From JAWPNA01 sp045402695 (GTDB lineage: Bacteria > Acidobacteriota > Polarisedimenticolia > JACPZX01 > DASXTC01), in the NCBI GenBank assembly GCA_045402695.1, contig JAWPNA010000001.1:1-32870 (forward strand): a DNA stretch of 32,870 bases, given 5' to 3'. A program made the translations under genes and the position numbers. Position 1 is the stretch's first letter. Every line of letters starts with the position of its first letter. Of this stretch, positions 14,511 through 22,947 are shown in pieces. The notes beneath the pieces were generated by a model. That model did not search any database, was not told where the DNA came from, and saw only the letters and a program-made list of their open reading frames with translations.

Positions 14511-17500
14511 CTAATGTCGTTCGACACCTTCCCGGTAGGCGTCTAACCCGTCTCCTCGCCGGTGGAACCAGACGTAGATACTCGGCAAGACGAGCAATGT
14601 CAGCAGTGTCGAGGTGACGAGACCTCCGATGACCACCGTGGCAAGAGGCTTCTGCACCTCCGCCCCCGCTCCGGCAGCCACGGCCATCGGGACGAAGCCG
14701 AGGCTGGCCACCAGAGCCGTCATCAAGACGGGGCGCAGCCGTACGAGCGCGGCCTCCCTGGCGGCCTCCCGGGGCGCCAGTCCTCGTTCCTCCCGGAGTT
14801 TCTTGATGAAGGAGACGAGAACCACGCCGTTGAGGACCGCCACACCGAACAGCGCGATGAAGCCGACTCCGGCCGAAATGCTGAATGGCATCCCTCTGAG
14901 GAGCAGCGCGAGGATGCCCCCCGTGGCCGCCATGGGAACGTTGAGGAAGATCAGAAGCGCCGGGCGGTGCGACGCAAAGGCTCCGTACAGCAGGCCGAAG
15001 ATCAGGAACAGAGCCAGCGGAACCGCCACGATGAGCCTGCGCCCGGCGGCTTCCAGGTGCTCAAACTGGCCTCCCCAGGTCACGTAATACCCGGGGGGAA
15101 GTTGAAGCCGAGTGCCCACGGTACTTCGGGCTTCTGCAACGAAACTCGCCAGGTCCCGGCCGCGCACGTTGGCCTCCACGACGATTCTCCGTTCGATCTG
15201 CTCGCGGCTGATCTGCGCTGGTCCCTCCTCTATCGTGATGTCGGCGAGCTGCGCGAGCGGGACGAGCTGTCCAGTCGGCGTCCCCACCGGCACGGCGCCC
15301 ATGGCCTGAGGGTTCGCGGCGACGCCTTCGGCGAGGCGGACGGCGATGTCGAAGCGCCGCCGGCCCTCGAGGACACTTCCCACCACCCTGCCGCTGCGCG
15401 CGGCTTCGACGGCCGCCAAGACGTCCTCGACGCTGACGCCGAAGCGCGCAATCCGATCCCGATCCACCCGGACGCGCACCATCGGAAGCCCGGCTGTCTG
15501 CTCGAGCTTCACGTCGGCCGCGCCGGAAACTCTGGAGAGAATCGCCGCCAACTCCTGCCCCTTTCTCGAAAGCGTGTCCAGATCATCTCCGAACAGCTTT
15601 ACCGCCAAGTCGCTTTTCGTCCCGGCGACCAGCTCGTTGAAGCGCATCTCAATGGGCTGAGTGAAGCTGAAGACGTTGCCGGGAACCCCGCGTTCCAGGG
15701 CCTCGTGCATCTCCGCGATGAGCCGCTCGCGTACCATGCCGGGCCGCCACTGATTCCGCGGCTTCAGCATCACGAAGACATCCGATAGATCCATCCCCAT
15801 GACGTCAGTGGCCACTTCCGGGCTCCCAGTGCGGGACACGACTGTCCAGACCTCCGGGAATCGCAGCAGGACCTTCTCGATCTCCGTGGTCGAGGCGAGG
15901 GACTGTTCCAGCGCCACGCTTGGCAGCCGCGAGGCCTGGACCACGATGTCGCCTTCGTCCAGGCGAGGCACGAACTCCGCCCCGAGCAACGCTGCCGCTC
16001 CCAGCGAGAGCGCGAAGAAAGACCCTGCGACGGCGGCCGTTGCCCGGGGATGGGCCATGGTCCGATCCAGCAGCGGCCTGTAGACGCGATGCGCCTGGCG
16101 CAGCAACCAAGTGTCCTTCTCCCGGGTCTCGCCGCGGAAGGCGAAGGAACAGAGCACGGGGACCAGGGTCAGGGACAGCAGCAGGGAGCCTGCCACAGCG
16201 AACACGACGGTCCATGCCATCGGGCGGAACATCTTCCCCTCGATGCCCGTGAGAGTGAGGATGGGCAGATAGACGATCAGGATGATCCCCACGGCGAAGA
16301 CGATAGGCCGCCCCACCTCCTTCGCCGCCGCCGCGATGACCAGGCGCCGCTCTGCGGGAGACTGGTTCTTCCCCGCGAGGGTCCGGAGGATGTTCTCGAC
16401 CATCACGACCGAGCCGTCCACGATCAACCCGAAGTCGATCGCTCCGAGGCTCATCAGGTTGCCGGAGATCCCGGCCCTCACCATGCCGAGGAAAGCGAAG
16501 AGCATCGAGAGAGGGATCGCCGAGGCCACGATCAGGCCGCCGCGAAGATTGCCCAGCAGGAGGAACAGAACCGCGACGACGAGGAGACCTCCTTCCACAA
16601 GGTTCGTCGAGACCGTGGCGATGACGCGGGCGACGAGGCTCTCGCGGTCGTAAAAAGGCACGATTTGGACCCCCGGTGGAAGCGACGGTTCGATCTCGGA
16701 GAGGGTCTGCTTGACGCGGCTCACCACGTCGCGCGCGTTTTCCCCCTGCAACATCAGAACCATGGCCACCACGGTCTCGCCCTTGCCGTCGCGGGTGGCT
16801 CCCCCGATGCGGAGCATGGGGCCTTCCCTGACCTGGGCGATGTGGCGGAGGAGGATGGGCGTGCCTTCCCTCGTGACACCGACGACGACTCTCTCGAGAT
16901 CGGGGATGCCGGAAACCATGCCCTCGCCGCGGATGACGTACCCCTCGCCACCCTTCTCGATGATCCCGCCGCCCCGGTTGAGGTTGTTCCTTTCCACGGA
17001 CTCGAACACCTGAGGAAGTGAAAGCCGGTAGGCAAAAAGACGCGTGGGGTCCACCAGCACGTGGTACTGCTTGGTTTGCCCGCCCCACGTATTGACCTCC
17101 ACCACGCCTGGGACGCTGCGGAGCCGGTAGGCGATGTCCCAGTCCAGGATCGTCCGCAGCTCCATGGGTGAATACCCATCTCCTTCCAGGACGAAGTGAA
17201 ACACCTCTCCAAGGCCCGTCGTGATAGGTCCCATCTCGGGGCGCTCGACCCCTTCCGGGATCGCCTCCTGCGCAGCCGAGAGCCGCTCCTGCACCAGAGT
17301 CCGAGCGAAATAGATGTCGGTTCCTTCCTCGAACACCACCGTGACAGCGGACAGGCCATAGCGGGAAATGGATCGGATTTGCTCGAGCCTCGGCAGTCCG
17401 CTCATCGCGTTTTCCACGGGGCGCGTGATAAACTGTTCCACCTCGGTGGGGCCAAGCGCGGGCGCTTTCGTCAGGATCTGCACCTGCACCGTCGTGACGT

Positions 17501-17624
17501 CGGGCATGGCGTCGATCGGCAGGCGCGTGAGCGCGGCCGATCCCGCCGCAACCAGGACCACCGCGGCCATCATCACTCCGAAGCGGTTCCGCAGCGAGTA
17601 GTCGATGATCCGCTCGATCATCAC
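14511..17624 (-). CDS. czcA: Heavy-metal efflux RND transporter, CzcA type
   Basis: 1037 residues, full length for the HME-RND family. The start is the ATG at 17624, overlapping the czcB stop in ATGA and preceded by GGAGGAAG. Twelve membrane helices are visible in two sets. The N-terminal half has LPIDAMPDVTTVQVQI and the signature DFGLIVDGSVVMVEN (about residues 400-415), which matches CzcA-type (Zn/Co/Cd/Ni) proton-relay residues and not the CusA copper-type motif. The large periplasmic loops are intact (for example RSISRYGLSAVTVVFEEGTD, LPMVRVRVDRDRIARFGVSV). The protein pumps divalent cations from periplasm or cytoplasm through the CzcB adaptor and CzcC outer-membrane channel, powered by the proton gradient. 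Metal specificity is inferred from the motif and the operon. Confidence 0.94.
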   Translation of the reverse strand: MMIERIIDYSLRNRFGVMMAAVVLVAAGSAALTRLPIDAMPDVTTVQVQILTKAPALGPTEVEQFITRPVENAMSGLPRLEQIRSISRYGLSAVTVVFEEGTDIYFARTLVQERLSAAQEAIPEGVERPEMGPITTGLGEVFHFVLEGDGYSPMELRTILDWDIAYRLRSVPGVVEVNTWGGQTKQYHVLVDPTRLFAYRLSLPQVFESVERNNLNRGGGIIEKGGEGYVIRGEGMVSGIPDLERVVVGVTREGTPILLRHIAQVREGPMLRIGGATRDGKGETVVAMVLMLQGENARDVVSRVKQTLSEIEPSLPPGVQIVPFYDRESLVARVIATVSTNLVEGGLLVVAVLFLLLGNLRGGLIVASAIPLSMLFAFLGMVRAGISGNLMSLGAIDFGLIVDGSVVMVENILRTLAGKNQSPAERRLVIAAAAKEVGRPIVFAVGIILIVYLPILTLTGIEGKMFRPMAWTVVFAVAGSLLLSLTLVPVLCSFAFRGETREKDTWLLRQAHRVYRPLLDRTMAHPRATAAVAGSFFALSLGAAALLGAEFVPRLDEGDIVVQASRLPSVALEQSLASTTEIEKVLLRFPEVWTVVSRTGSPEVATDVMGMDLSDVFVMLKPRNQWRPGMVRERLIAEMHEALERGVPGNVFSFTQPIEMRFNELVAGTKSDLAVKLFGDDLDTLSRKGQELAAILSRVSGAADVKLEQTAGLPMVRVRVDRDRIARFGVSVEDVLAAVEAARSGRVVGSVLEGRRRFDIAVRLAEGVAANPQAMGAVPVGTPTGQLVPLAQLADITIEEGPAQISREQIERRIVVEANVRGRDLASFVAEARSTVGTRLQLPPGYYVTWGGQFEHLEAAGRRLIVAVPLALFLIFGLLYGAFASHRPALLIFLNVPMAATGGILALLLRGMPFSISAGVGFIALFGVAVLNGVVLVSFIKKLREERGLAPREAAREAALVRLRPVLMTALVASLGFVPMAVAAGAGAEVQKPLATVVIGGLVTSTLLTLLVLPSIYVWFHRRGDGLDAYREGVERH

Positions 17625-18787
17625 TCTTCCTCCCCCTCGATGGACCCCTTCAGCAGCTCGGACTTCAGGACGAAGGCGCCCTTGGCCACGACCTTCTCGC
17701 CTTCCTGAAGGCCGTTTCGGATCTCCACCAGTCCGTGCGCTTCGCGGCCGAGCTCGACCGGCCGCAGTTCGAAGCGGCCCGGGGCCGTCTGCACAAAGAC
17801 CGCCGGGAGACCCGAGATCTTCTGGACAGCCTCGGCGGGGACGGCGGCCGCCTTGAGGTCCGACGCGCCCTGCAGCGGCACCGAGACGGTGACGAACATT
17901 CCCGGTCGCAGCTTGCCGGAACGGTTGTCCAGTAGGACGCGCACATGAGCCGTACGGGAGGCCTCATCCAGCACGGGCTCCACGAGCGCGATGGTGCCCG
18001 TGAAGACAACGCCGGGGTAGGCGTCGGTCCGGACCTCGACCTCTCCGTTCTCCCGGATCTCGCCCAGATCTTTTTCATATACATCGGTGATGGCCCACAC
18101 CCGGGACAGATCGGCGATCTCGAAAACCGAAGCATCCCTTTCCAATAGGAGCCCTGGCGAGACGGCGCTGCTCAGTACGACGCCGGCCATCGGAGCGCGC
18201 ACCGGGATCTCGGCGGGGCCGTGTGTGGTCGACGCGGAGACATCGGTGTCGAGGCCTAACCGAATCAGATCCTGTCGGGCCGCTTCCGCCTCCGCGGCCG
18301 CGGCCTCGGCGTCGGCGCCGCGCACCTCGGTCTCGGCGAGGCTGATGGCCCTCAGCTCCAGCAATCTCAACGCCCGGTCGGCGGCCTTGCGGGCCGCGGC
18401 CTCCCTCGCGGACGCGGTCCGGTACCGAGCCATGGCCGCCGTGACCTCTGAACTCTCGATGAAGGCCAGGGGCTGACCCGCCGTGACCCTGTCACCAACG
18501 TCCACGAGGACTCGTACGATCCGGCCCGCGACACGGGCCCTGACGGCCACGCTTTTCTGCGAGTCGGGGCGGATTGCACCGCTGGCCACCACGTGGGGAT
18601 GAAACGCCTCCCACGAAACCTGCACGACCTTGATTCCGGCGGCGACCACGGCATCTTCCGCCAGGATCACTTCCTGACGCCCTTGCCCGGCCGGTTCCAT
18701 CTCCGGCGACGGCACCTGGTCGTGTCCGCAGGAGGCGGTCAGCGCGGCCGCAGCCAGCAGCAGCGTGCGGATCTTCAAAGGCTTCAT
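17621..18787 (-). CDS. czcB: RND efflux periplasmic adaptor (membrane fusion) lipoprotein, CzcB type
   Basis: 388 residues from the ATG at 18787 with GGAGG seven bases upstream; it overlaps the preceding czcC stop by ATGA. A lipoprotein signal ends LTASC with Cys20 lipidated. The order is: barrel-sandwich/lipoyl half (VRARVAGRIVRVLVDVGDRV, about 85-105), an alpha-helical hairpin rich in Ala/Glu (about 115-180), the second lipoyl half (IPVRAPMAGVVLSSAVSPG), beta-barrel (VWAITDVYEKDLGEIRENG) and a membrane-proximal domain ending in GLQEGEKVVAKGAFVLKSEL. This is the standard HlyD/CzcB/CusB adaptor layout. It has no His-rich N-terminal extension, unlike Cupriavidus CzcB. It bridges CzcA and CzcC in the periplasm. 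Confidence 0.92.
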   Translation of the reverse strand: MKPLKIRTLLLAAAALTASCGHDQVPSPEMEPAGQGRQEVILAEDAVVAAGIKVVQVSWEAFHPHVVASGAIRPDSQKSVAVRARVAGRIVRVLVDVGDRVTAGQPLAFIESSEVTAAMARYRTASAREAAARKAADRALRLLELRAISLAETEVRGADAEAAAAEAEAARQDLIRLGLDTDVSASTTHGPAEIPVRAPMAGVVLSSAVSPGLLLERDASVFEIADLSRVWAITDVYEKDLGEIRENGEVEVRTDAYPGVVFTGTIALVEPVLDEASRTAHVRVLLDNRSGKLRPGMFVTVSVPLQGASDLKAAAVPAEAVQKISGLPAVFVQTAPGRFELRPVELGREAHGLVEIRNGLQEGEKVVAKGAFVLKSELLKGSIEGEEE

Positions 18788-20028
18788 CGCACCACCTCCG
18801 TTCCCAACGCACGGTTCAGCGCCAGTTCGGCCCGGCGGGCTTCCGCCCGCAGATCGATCATCCTGAGTCGGACCCCGAGAGCCGTTCGATAGGCGTCCAG
18901 CAGCTCCAGGATCCCCATTTCGCCTCCTTCGTATGCCGCTCTTGCGATCCGGATCAGCTCTTCACCGGTTCCGGCGGCGGCGTAGGTATCCTCCGCCGCC
19001 CGGCGGGCGCCGGCTTCCTCGAGAGCCGCATACACGTCGGCCTGAGCCTCGCGCAGGAGCGCCTCTCTGCGGCCTCTCATCAGCGCCCCCTGCGCCTCCG
19101 CCACGAGCCGGTTGCCCTGTCCGCGATCGAAGAGAGGTACCGTGAAGGCGATGGCGGCCACCACGCCCGTCCCTGAATCTCCGTCCATCTCCGTCCTCTT
19201 TGCTCCCACGGTCACTGTTGGCTCGGGAACTGCCCTACGACGAGCGGCTCGCGCAAGCTGGTCGTTTCTTTCAGCTTCGGCCGCGAGCTCGACGATGTCC
19301 CCCCGGGACGCCACGAGGGCCCCCACCTCGCTCCGGCCGGGGAGTGGTCCCGAAGGATCGAGGATGCCCCTGGCCACGAGCTCTTCCGGGGGGATGGCGA
19401 GGAGCGCCGCCAAGGTTTCCCGGGCGCGGGCCAGACTTGCGCGTTCGGAGAATCCCGCCGCCTCCACCTCGGCCTTCTCCCGCTCCGCTCGCATGCGATC
19501 GAAGCCGGAAGACTCACCCTCCGCCTCCCGGGCCCGGAGGATCTCGACGAGCGCCGTCAGATCCGAAAGTCCCACCGAAAGGGCCTCGCGACGTTCTTGC
19601 GCCGCCAGCAGGCCCACGAACAGCTCACGGACGCGGAGGCGAAGCCACGCACGCGCCAGTCCGGTTTTGGCCTCGGCCGCCGCCAGCCCGCTGCGAGCCG
19701 CTGCTCTCTCGATGGACAGGCGGTGGGTCAGGGGGAGTGGCAGGGACACATTGGCGAAGGTATCCACGGTCCCGGCAGCCTCCTCGCGTGAAACGAAAAC
19801 CTCCGGGTTCGGCCTGAGGCCGCTGGCGCGCATCTCGGCTCTGGCCCGGTCGATCTCCAGGGTCAGCGCTGGAAGTGAAGGAGAGACTTCCGCTAGCTGG
19901 AGCGCCTCTTCGAGTGTGATCGTTCGTGGCGCGGCCGCCGGCGTCGTGAGGGCCACCCCAATGAGAAGGCAGAGAAAGAAGGATCCTTTGATAAGCGATG
20001 TCGCCTCGTTCTGGCCGGCGATCTCCAT
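18784..20028 (-). CDS. czcC: Outer-membrane efflux channel, CzcC/TolC family
   Basis: 414 residues using the ATG at 20028, chosen because GGAGG precedes it; an in-frame ATG at 20067 would add 13 residues with no ribosome site. The signal peptide is GSFFLCLLIGVALTTPAAA. The mature protein shows the two repeated outer-membrane-efflux (OEP) halves: ITLEEALQLAEVSPSLPALT, a long helix with RASGLRPNPEVFVSREEAAG, then the second half with RRAVPEPTVTVGAKRTEMDG and VVAAIAFTVPLFDRGQGNRL. It ends with a tail helix (YEGGEMGILELLDAYRTALG). It forms the trimeric exit duct for the RND pump. It overlaps czcB by four bases. A small Cys-rich gene lies 116 bases upstream on the same strand. Confidence 0.92.
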   Translation of the reverse strand: MEIAGQNEATSLIKGSFFLCLLIGVALTTPAAAPRTITLEEALQLAEVSPSLPALTLEIDRARAEMRASGLRPNPEVFVSREEAAGTVDTFANVSLPLPLTHRLSIERAAARSGLAAAEAKTGLARAWLRLRVRELFVGLLAAQERREALSVGLSDLTALVEILRAREAEGESSGFDRMRAEREKAEVEAAGFSERASLARARETLAALLAIPPEELVARGILDPSGPLPGRSEVGALVASRGDIVELAAEAERNDQLARAARRRAVPEPTVTVGAKRTEMDGDSGTGVVAAIAFTVPLFDRGQGNRLVAEAQGALMRGRREALLREAQADVYAALEEAGARRAAEDTYAAAGTGEELIRIARAAYEGGEMGILELLDAYRTALGVRLRMIDLRAEARRAELALNRALGTEVVR

Positions 20029-20144
20029 CGAGCCTCCGAGAATACGCAGGATCTGTGAGTGGTACATGCGAGTGCCGGTTTCCCCCGAGTTCGGAAACGG
20101 AGAGTTCTTGACTCAGGGATCGGCGTGGACGAACGGACTGTGGG

Positions 20145-20495
20145 CTAGGAGAGGAGCCTGGGCGGGTGGTCGGGTATCGGCGAGGCGCCGATCGATACGC
20201 TGTCAGGCGGTGCAGGCGGCGTGTTTTCCGACGGACCGCTTTCGGCGGTCAGCACCAGCTCGCGCGCCACGAGCAAGGAAGAGCAGCAGAAGCAGTCGGG
20301 CACGCAGAATCCTGCGCAGGGGTCGTCGTTCGCGCGTACTGGTGAGAACAGTGCCGGGTCATCACCAGGCGTGGGAAGTGGATCGCACGAAGCGTCCCCG
20401 AGATCGGCCACCACCGTAGCCAGCACGGCCAGAGCGAGTATCCGGGCCAAAATCCCGAAGCGCCTCGGGCGAAACCGGAACCAACCGGAGTCCAT
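20145..20495 (-). CDS. Small Cys-rich exported protein upstream of czcCBA, unknown function
   Basis: 116 residues on the minus strand from the ATG at 20495; the open frame extends to 20723, but that part overlaps the divergent transporter and is not protein-like. A basic stretch (FRFRPRRFG) is followed by a hydrophobic helix (ILARILALAVLATVVADL), probably an uncleaved or cleavable export signal. After DASCDPLPTPGDDP comes the cluster DDPCAGFCVPDCFCCSS, with spacing C-x3-C-x3-C-x-C-C. The rest is Pro/Ser-rich, ending PDHPPRLLS. I recall similar short proteins beside czc-type operons but know no named family. The Cys cluster and the position at the head of the efflux operon suggest periplasmic metal binding or sensing; this is inference. 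The ribosome site is weak. Confidence 0.65.
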   Translation of the reverse strand: MDSGWFRFRPRRFGILARILALAVLATVVADLGDASCDPLPTPGDDPALFSPVRANDDPCAGFCVPDCFCCSSLLVARELVLTAESGPSENTPPAPPDSVSIGASPIPDHPPRLLS

Positions 20496-20616
20496 GACGA
20501 GCAGGAGGCTAGCACAGACAGTCCACCGCAACAAACTGATTGCGCAACAGCGCGGGCCGGCAACCGACACCCGAACGAGCCTGTCAGCCACCGCGAATGT
20601 GTTAGCTTTCGGTCTG

Positions 20617-21651
20617 ATGTACCGATCCACGACACCCTTTCTCTGGTGCCTCGCGGCGGCTCTGCTGTTCGGTGCTTCGACGCCGGCCTCCAAGCTGCTC
20701 CTGGGCGATCTCGGTCCGTTCACGCTTGCGGGGATGCTCTACTGCGGTGCCGGGATCGCTGTTCTGCCATTCGCCTTCCGGCGCAGGTCAGCGACGTTGC
20801 CTGCGGATCTGCGAAACCTTCTTCGGCTGGCGGGCGCGGTGGTGTGCGGCGGCGTTCTTGCCCCTGTGCTGCTTCTCGGCGGGCTTTCGGCGGCGCCCGC
20901 CGCCTCCGTGGCCCTCTGGTTGAACCTGGAGCCCGCCGCGACCGCCATCCTGGCGTGGGCATTCTTCAGGGAACATCTGACCCAGCGTGTCTGGCTCGCC
21001 GTCATGCTCATGCTGGCAGCAGGCACGTCCCTCGCAGCGCCCTTCGATCCCGGCACCATGACCGCCGCGGCTCTCGTGGCGTTCGCCTGCGCCTGCTGGG
21101 GCCTTGACAACAACTTCACGGCCCTGATCGACACATTCACCCCGGCGCAGACCACGGCGATCAAGGGTCTTGTGGCTGGAGGCATCAATTGTGGAATCGG
21201 CTTGTGGCTCGAAGCAGGCCCCGTTACTCTCAACGTCGCTGCATGGGCCCTGTCGATCGGCGCCCTATGCTATGGCCTTTCCCTCGTTCTCTACATTACG
21301 TCCGCCCAGTATCTCGGCGCAGCTCGCTCGCAGTTGATCTTCGCCACGGCACCCTTCTGCGGCGTACTGATCGCCTGGACCGCGTTTTCTGAGCCGGTCC
21401 TCTGGATGCAGGCAACTGCCGCGGGCCTGATGCTCGCGGCCATGTGGCTGCTTCGATCCGAGCGCCACGGGCACGAGCACACCCACACGGCCGTCATGCA
21501 CGTTCACTCACATCGACACGACGATGCCCATCATGATCACTCCCACCCGGGAGGCACGCCGTCGGTCCGGCACACCCACGAGCATGCGCACGAGTCGGTG
21601 ACGCACGGACATCCGCATCGGCCGGACCTCCACCATCGTCACGAACACTGA
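20617..21651 (+). CDS. EamA/DMT-family transporter with His-rich C-terminal tail
   Basis: 344 residues from the ATG at 20617; GTG at 20599 is an in-frame alternative. Ten membrane helices in two EamA repeats are visible: the first starts FLWCLAAALLFGASTPASKL and the second AALVAFACACWGLDNNFTAL, the latter with the usual Trp-Gly-(L)-Asn pattern. After the last helix (about residue 280) comes a cytosolic tail of about 61 residues with some 23 His, such as HGHEHTHTAVMHVHSHRHDD and HHDHSHPGG, which can bind several divalent metal ions. DMT proteins export metabolites or metals. The tail and the divergent czc operon argue for metal efflux here. The 121-base gap to the Cys-rich gene (20496-20616) must hold both promoters; I could not assign them. 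Confidence 0.85.
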   Translation: MYRSTTPFLWCLAAALLFGASTPASKLLLGDLGPFTLAGMLYCGAGIAVLPFAFRRRSATLPADLRNLLRLAGAVVCGGVLAPVLLLGGLSAAPAASVALWLNLEPAATAILAWAFFREHLTQRVWLAVMLMLAAGTSLAAPFDPGTMTAAALVAFACACWGLDNNFTALIDTFTPAQTTAIKGLVAGGINCGIGLWLEAGPVTLNVAAWALSIGALCYGLSLVLYITSAQYLGAARSQLIFATAPFCGVLIAWTAFSEPVLWMQATAAGLMLAAMWLLRSERHGHEHTHTAVMHVHSHRHDDAHHDHSHPGGTPSVRHTHEHAHESVTHGHPHRPDLHHRHEH

Positions 21652-21678
21652 CTCCATGCGCCGATGGGGTGCCGACTG

Positions 21679-21700
21679 AGCCACGCCGGCCGGCGCGGCT
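21679..21700. terminator. Strong hairpin after the EamA gene (no T-run)
   Basis: AGCC-a-CGCCGG (21679-21689) pairs with CCGGCG-c-GGCT (21690-21700) with one mismatch; the core CGCCGGCCGGCG is a perfect palindrome. It lies between the transporter stop and the sucC promoter. There is no run of T, so intrinsic termination is uncertain. Confidence 0.3.
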
Positions 21701-21708
21701 TCCTCGCG

Positions 21709-21737
21709 TTGACCATCGCGGGAGCCCTCCCTATAAT
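21709..21737 (+). promoter_or_regulatory. Sigma-70 promoter of sucC-sucD-ndk
   Basis: TTGACC (21709-21714) and TATAAT (21732-21737) are separated by exactly 17 bases, close to a consensus housekeeping promoter. Transcription would start near 21744, leaving a leader of about 24 bases with AGGAG ahead of the ATG at 21768. Confidence 0.82.
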
Positions 21738-21767
21738 GGCGCCTCCCACAACAGGAGTCGCTTCCCG

Positions 21768-22934
21768 ATGAAAATCCACGAGTACCAGGCCAAGGGGATC
21801 CTGCGGCAGCAAGGCGTGGCCGTGCCGCGCGGTGACGTCGCCTTTTCTGCGGCTGAGGCGCGAGATATCGCCGTTCGACTCACGGGGCGGGTGGTCCTCA
21901 AGGCGCAGATTCACGCGGGAGGGCGGGGCAAAGGTGGCGGAGTGAAGCTGGCCGACACGCCTGACCAGGCGGAGTCGCTCGCCAAGGCGATGCTGGGCAT
22001 GAAGCTGGTGACCCCGCAGACCGGGCCCGAGGGGAAAATCGTCCGGCGCCTGCTGGTGGAAGAGGCGCTGGAGCGGGAGCGCGAGATGTATCTGGGGCTC
22101 GTCATCGACCGCGCTTCCGAGCGGGCGGTGATGATCGCCTCCAAGGCGGGCGGCATGGAAATCGAGGAGGTGGCGGCGGCCACGCCGCACCTGATCCTGA
22201 AAGAGACGGTGGACCCCGCGCTTGGATTGCATCAGTACCAGGCGCGCAAGCTGGCATTCGGTCTGGGCCTCGACGGTGTCCTGGTGGGCCAGGCGGTCAA
22301 GATCATGACGGGGCTGCACAGAGTCTTCGAGTCCACCGACGCGTCTCTGCTCGAGATCAACCCCCTGGTCACGACCAGCTCCGGCACGGTCCTGGCGCTG
22401 GACGCGAAGATCAACTTCGACGACAACGCCCTTTACCGGCACCCGGAGCTCAAGGAGCTGCGGGATCTCAACGAGGAAGAGCCGCTCGAGATCGAGGCAT
22501 CCATGTTCTCGATCAATTACATCAAGCTCAACGGCAACGTCGGATGCATGGTGAACGGCGCCGGGCTGGCCATGGCCACGATGGACATCATCAAGCTGGC
22601 GGGAGGTGAGCCGGCGAACTTCCTGGACGTGGGCGGAGGGGCCACGGCCGACCAGGTCACCAACGCCTTCCGGATCATCCTGTCCGACCCGAACGTCAAG
22701 GCCGTGCTCATCAACATCTTCGGCGGGATCATGCGCTGCGACATCGTGGCGCAGGGAGTGGTACAGGCCGCCGCGCAGGTGGGAGTGAAGGCTCCGGTGG
22801 TGGTGCGCCTGGAGGGCACCAACAGGGAGGCTGGGCAGAAGATTCTCAAGGAGTCGGGTCTCAACTTCACCGTGGCCGAGGGGATGAAGGACGCGGCAGA
22901 GAAGGTCGTGAGCCTGGCGGGAGGCCGCCGGTGA
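21768..22934 (+). CDS. sucC: Succinyl-CoA ligase (ADP-forming) beta subunit
   Basis: 388 residues, the same length as the E. coli enzyme. The ATG at 21768 follows AGGAG. The ATP-grasp part begins MKIHEYQAKGILRQQGVAVP and has the Gly-rich nucleotide loop KAQIHAGGRGKGGGVKL and the metal/ATP segment LLEINPLV with LALDAKINFDDNALYRHPEL. The C-terminal CoA-ligase domain has GNVGCMVNGAGLAMATMDII, FLDVGGGATADQV and VLINIFGGIMRCDIVAQG. With SucD it converts succinyl-CoA, ADP (or GDP) and phosphate to succinate, CoA and ATP in the citric acid cycle. It is first in an operon with sucD and ndk. Nucleotide preference is not determined here. Confidence 0.97.
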   Translation: MKIHEYQAKGILRQQGVAVPRGDVAFSAAEARDIAVRLTGRVVLKAQIHAGGRGKGGGVKLADTPDQAESLAKAMLGMKLVTPQTGPEGKIVRRLLVEEALEREREMYLGLVIDRASERAVMIASKAGGMEIEEVAAATPHLILKETVDPALGLHQYQARKLAFGLGLDGVLVGQAVKIMTGLHRVFESTDASLLEINPLVTTSSGTVLALDAKINFDDNALYRHPELKELRDLNEEEPLEIEASMFSINYIKLNGNVGCMVNGAGLAMATMDIIKLAGGEPANFLDVGGGATADQVTNAFRIILSDPNVKAVLINIFGGIMRCDIVAQGVVQAAAQVGVKAPVVVRLEGTNREAGQKILKESGLNFTVAEGMKDAAEKVVSLAGGRR

Positions 22935-22947
22935 GGCGGGCGGACTC

